Position numbers and translations under genes: made by a program. A stretch of 64,000 bases of DNA, taken from Hexactinellida sp. DTS-2022. Its lineage: Eukaryota > Porifera > Hexactinellida. This document shows, piece by piece, positions 63,083 through 64,000 of the stretch; within the stretch, counting starts at the first letter, position 1, and every line of letters begins with the position of its first letter. Where the stretch lies: the NCBI GenBank assembly GCA_028753945.1, contig JAPNXP010000016.1:2388001-2452000 (forward strand), in the 5' to 3' direction. The notes below the pieces were generated by a model that ran no database searches, was not told the origin of the DNA, and saw only the letters and a list, made by a program, of their open reading frames with translations.

Positions 63083-63604
63083 TCAGAATTTCCTCTCAGT
63101 ATTATTAGCTAAGGAATTACACGAGAATCCATCAGAGTCAATAGGCTTATAGGGAGCAATAGTGGGAGAATGTAGGTTCAGAGGTCCAATCAGATTTTCC
63201 GCTCCTTCGTTAGGCCTATTAATGATCTGCTGAGTGTAACAAGCAGGTGTATATGAATGAGTGTAATAAGCAGGTATATATGAATGAGTGTAATGAGCAG
63301 GTATATATGAATCAGTGTAATAAGCAGGTGTATATGAATATACTAGCTGACTCGGGAAATAATGTTGTACAGAATGATGGGGTTCAATTTGCTCTGAGTG
63401 CCGTATAGGAATTTGCATAGGGTTCCACTGTCCGATTATAATGGGAGGAAATACCCCATTACTGGATGGGTGTGGGGCGATTTGTATTGGATGACCACTT
63501 GGAAGATATGGGGAGTAAGGCTCGATAAATTCAGAGTGTTTAATTCCAATTTTGTTAATTTCGTAGTCTCCTTCTGAGTAGGTACGTGCTGCGTTATCAG
63601 ACAT
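63083..63604 (-). CDS. PHxS-motif protein with Tyr-rich tandem repeat, member 3
   Basis: Intronless, 173 aa from the ATG at 63604; function unknown. It carries the shared motifs IQIAPHPSS and IRHSEQIEPHHSV, with the decayed forms FIEPYSPYLP and TIAPYKPI at each end. The middle (residues about 93-130) is a tandem of [S/A]-Y-[TI]-P-A-[YHC]-Y-T-[HD] repeats, about four units of ten residues. The composition resembles the PSY-rich tail of the 47281 gene but there is no Ig-like part. There is no signal peptide, membrane segment or known domain. A TATA-like CCTATAAATAACC lies about 50 bp upstream, as for its two relatives. Confidence 0.68.
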   Translation of the reverse strand: MSDNAARTYSEGDYEINKIGIKHSEFIEPYSPYLPSGHPIQIAPHPSSNGVFPPIIIGQWNPMQIPIRHSEQIEPHHSVQHYFPSQLVYSYTPAYYTDSYIPAHYTHSYIPAYYTHSYTPACYTQQIINRPNEGAENLIGPLNLHSPTIAPYKPIDSDGFSCNSLANNTERKF

Positions 63605-63651
63605 TGTTAGTTAACAAGAATCTTTGTTTGTTTAATAAAGCAAATTTCAGG

Positions 63652-63664
63652 TTATTTATAGGTT
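63652..63664 (-). promoter_or_regulatory. TATA-like element of the 63083 gene
   Basis: On the minus strand it reads CCTATAAATAACC, about 50 bp before the start codon. No other repeated upstream word shared by all three family members was found by eye. Confidence 0.45.
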
Positions 63665-64000
63665 TAGAGATACTACTTTCAATATGATAATATGATCTAA
63701 TTTTAAAATCGAAATTAAATAAGATATTTCTAGAATCAACTTATATAGGTAACAGTATGCAAGATACGTAGTTTTACATGTAGATGGAAATTAATCATTT
63801 TCATTTTATTTAATTATAGATTAGTTGTGTTGTGTAGTAATCATATTATTGTAATTATAAATAATTATCAGAATTTTTACTACTTGAACTTGACTCAGGT
63901 TATCAAAAATCTGTGATTGATAGACAGATAAATTTATTCTTATACAAGTTGTTTAGACCCCTATAAGCGTAATTGTCTTTGGTTGTGAATCTAACCATAA
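63665..64000. other. Right edge of the window
   Basis: Plain AT-rich sequence; nothing supported. Confidence 0.5.

Overview
The window is animal nuclear DNA: AT-rich (roughly 70 %), with short GT-AG introns, orthologues of animal housekeeping and cilium genes, and dense short DNA-transposon debris. Ciliary genes (CFAP65, CFAP36), MEMO1, MED20, a RAI1/TCF20-type extended-PHD protein and an SLC52A riboflavin transporter point to an early-branching metazoan. A sponge is my best guess, from compact introns and gene content only.

Layout. 650-1593 (+) is the last exon of HACD3. 2045-3583 (+) is a three-exon START-domain lipid-transfer protein (PCTP/STARD2-like). 4965-8866 (-) is a complete nine-exon MEMO1. 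9473-30199 (-) is a large BAR-PH-ArfGAP (ACAP-like) gene without ankyrin repeats. Its interior holds three single-exon genes: a RAI1/TCF20-like ePHD protein (11632-14325, -), CFAP65 (15403-20409, -) and SLC52A (22114-23565, +). 31084-32157 (-) is single-exon eIF2B beta. 32593-36960 (-) is seven-exon CFAP36. 37609-45025 (-) is a five-exon deoxynucleoside kinase whose 5 kb first intron carries complete MED20 (40914-43866, +). From 45 kb to the end the DNA is sparse, very AT-rich and accessory in character. It holds three intronless minus-strand genes (47281-48039, 60196-60810, 63083-63604) that share a short [I/L]-x-[I/L]-x-P-H-x-S motif, plus two divergent plus-strand exons (48948, 61042), the first starting an Ig-like domain. 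I do not recognise this small family, and it is the best candidate for something undescribed.

Almost every intron and intergenic gap contains 80-300 bp non-autonomous elements flanked by TA, starting CAG and ending CTG (pogo/Tigger-like MITEs). I separate at least twelve families, called TA1-TA12 below, by terminal sequence. hAT-like elements with 8-bp target duplications, a subterminal-inverted-repeat family (family A), a Helitron-like element and 35-bp minisatellites are also present, and several elements are nested. Exon models were built by hand from homology, reading frame and splice consensus; phases are consistent across all exons unless stated.
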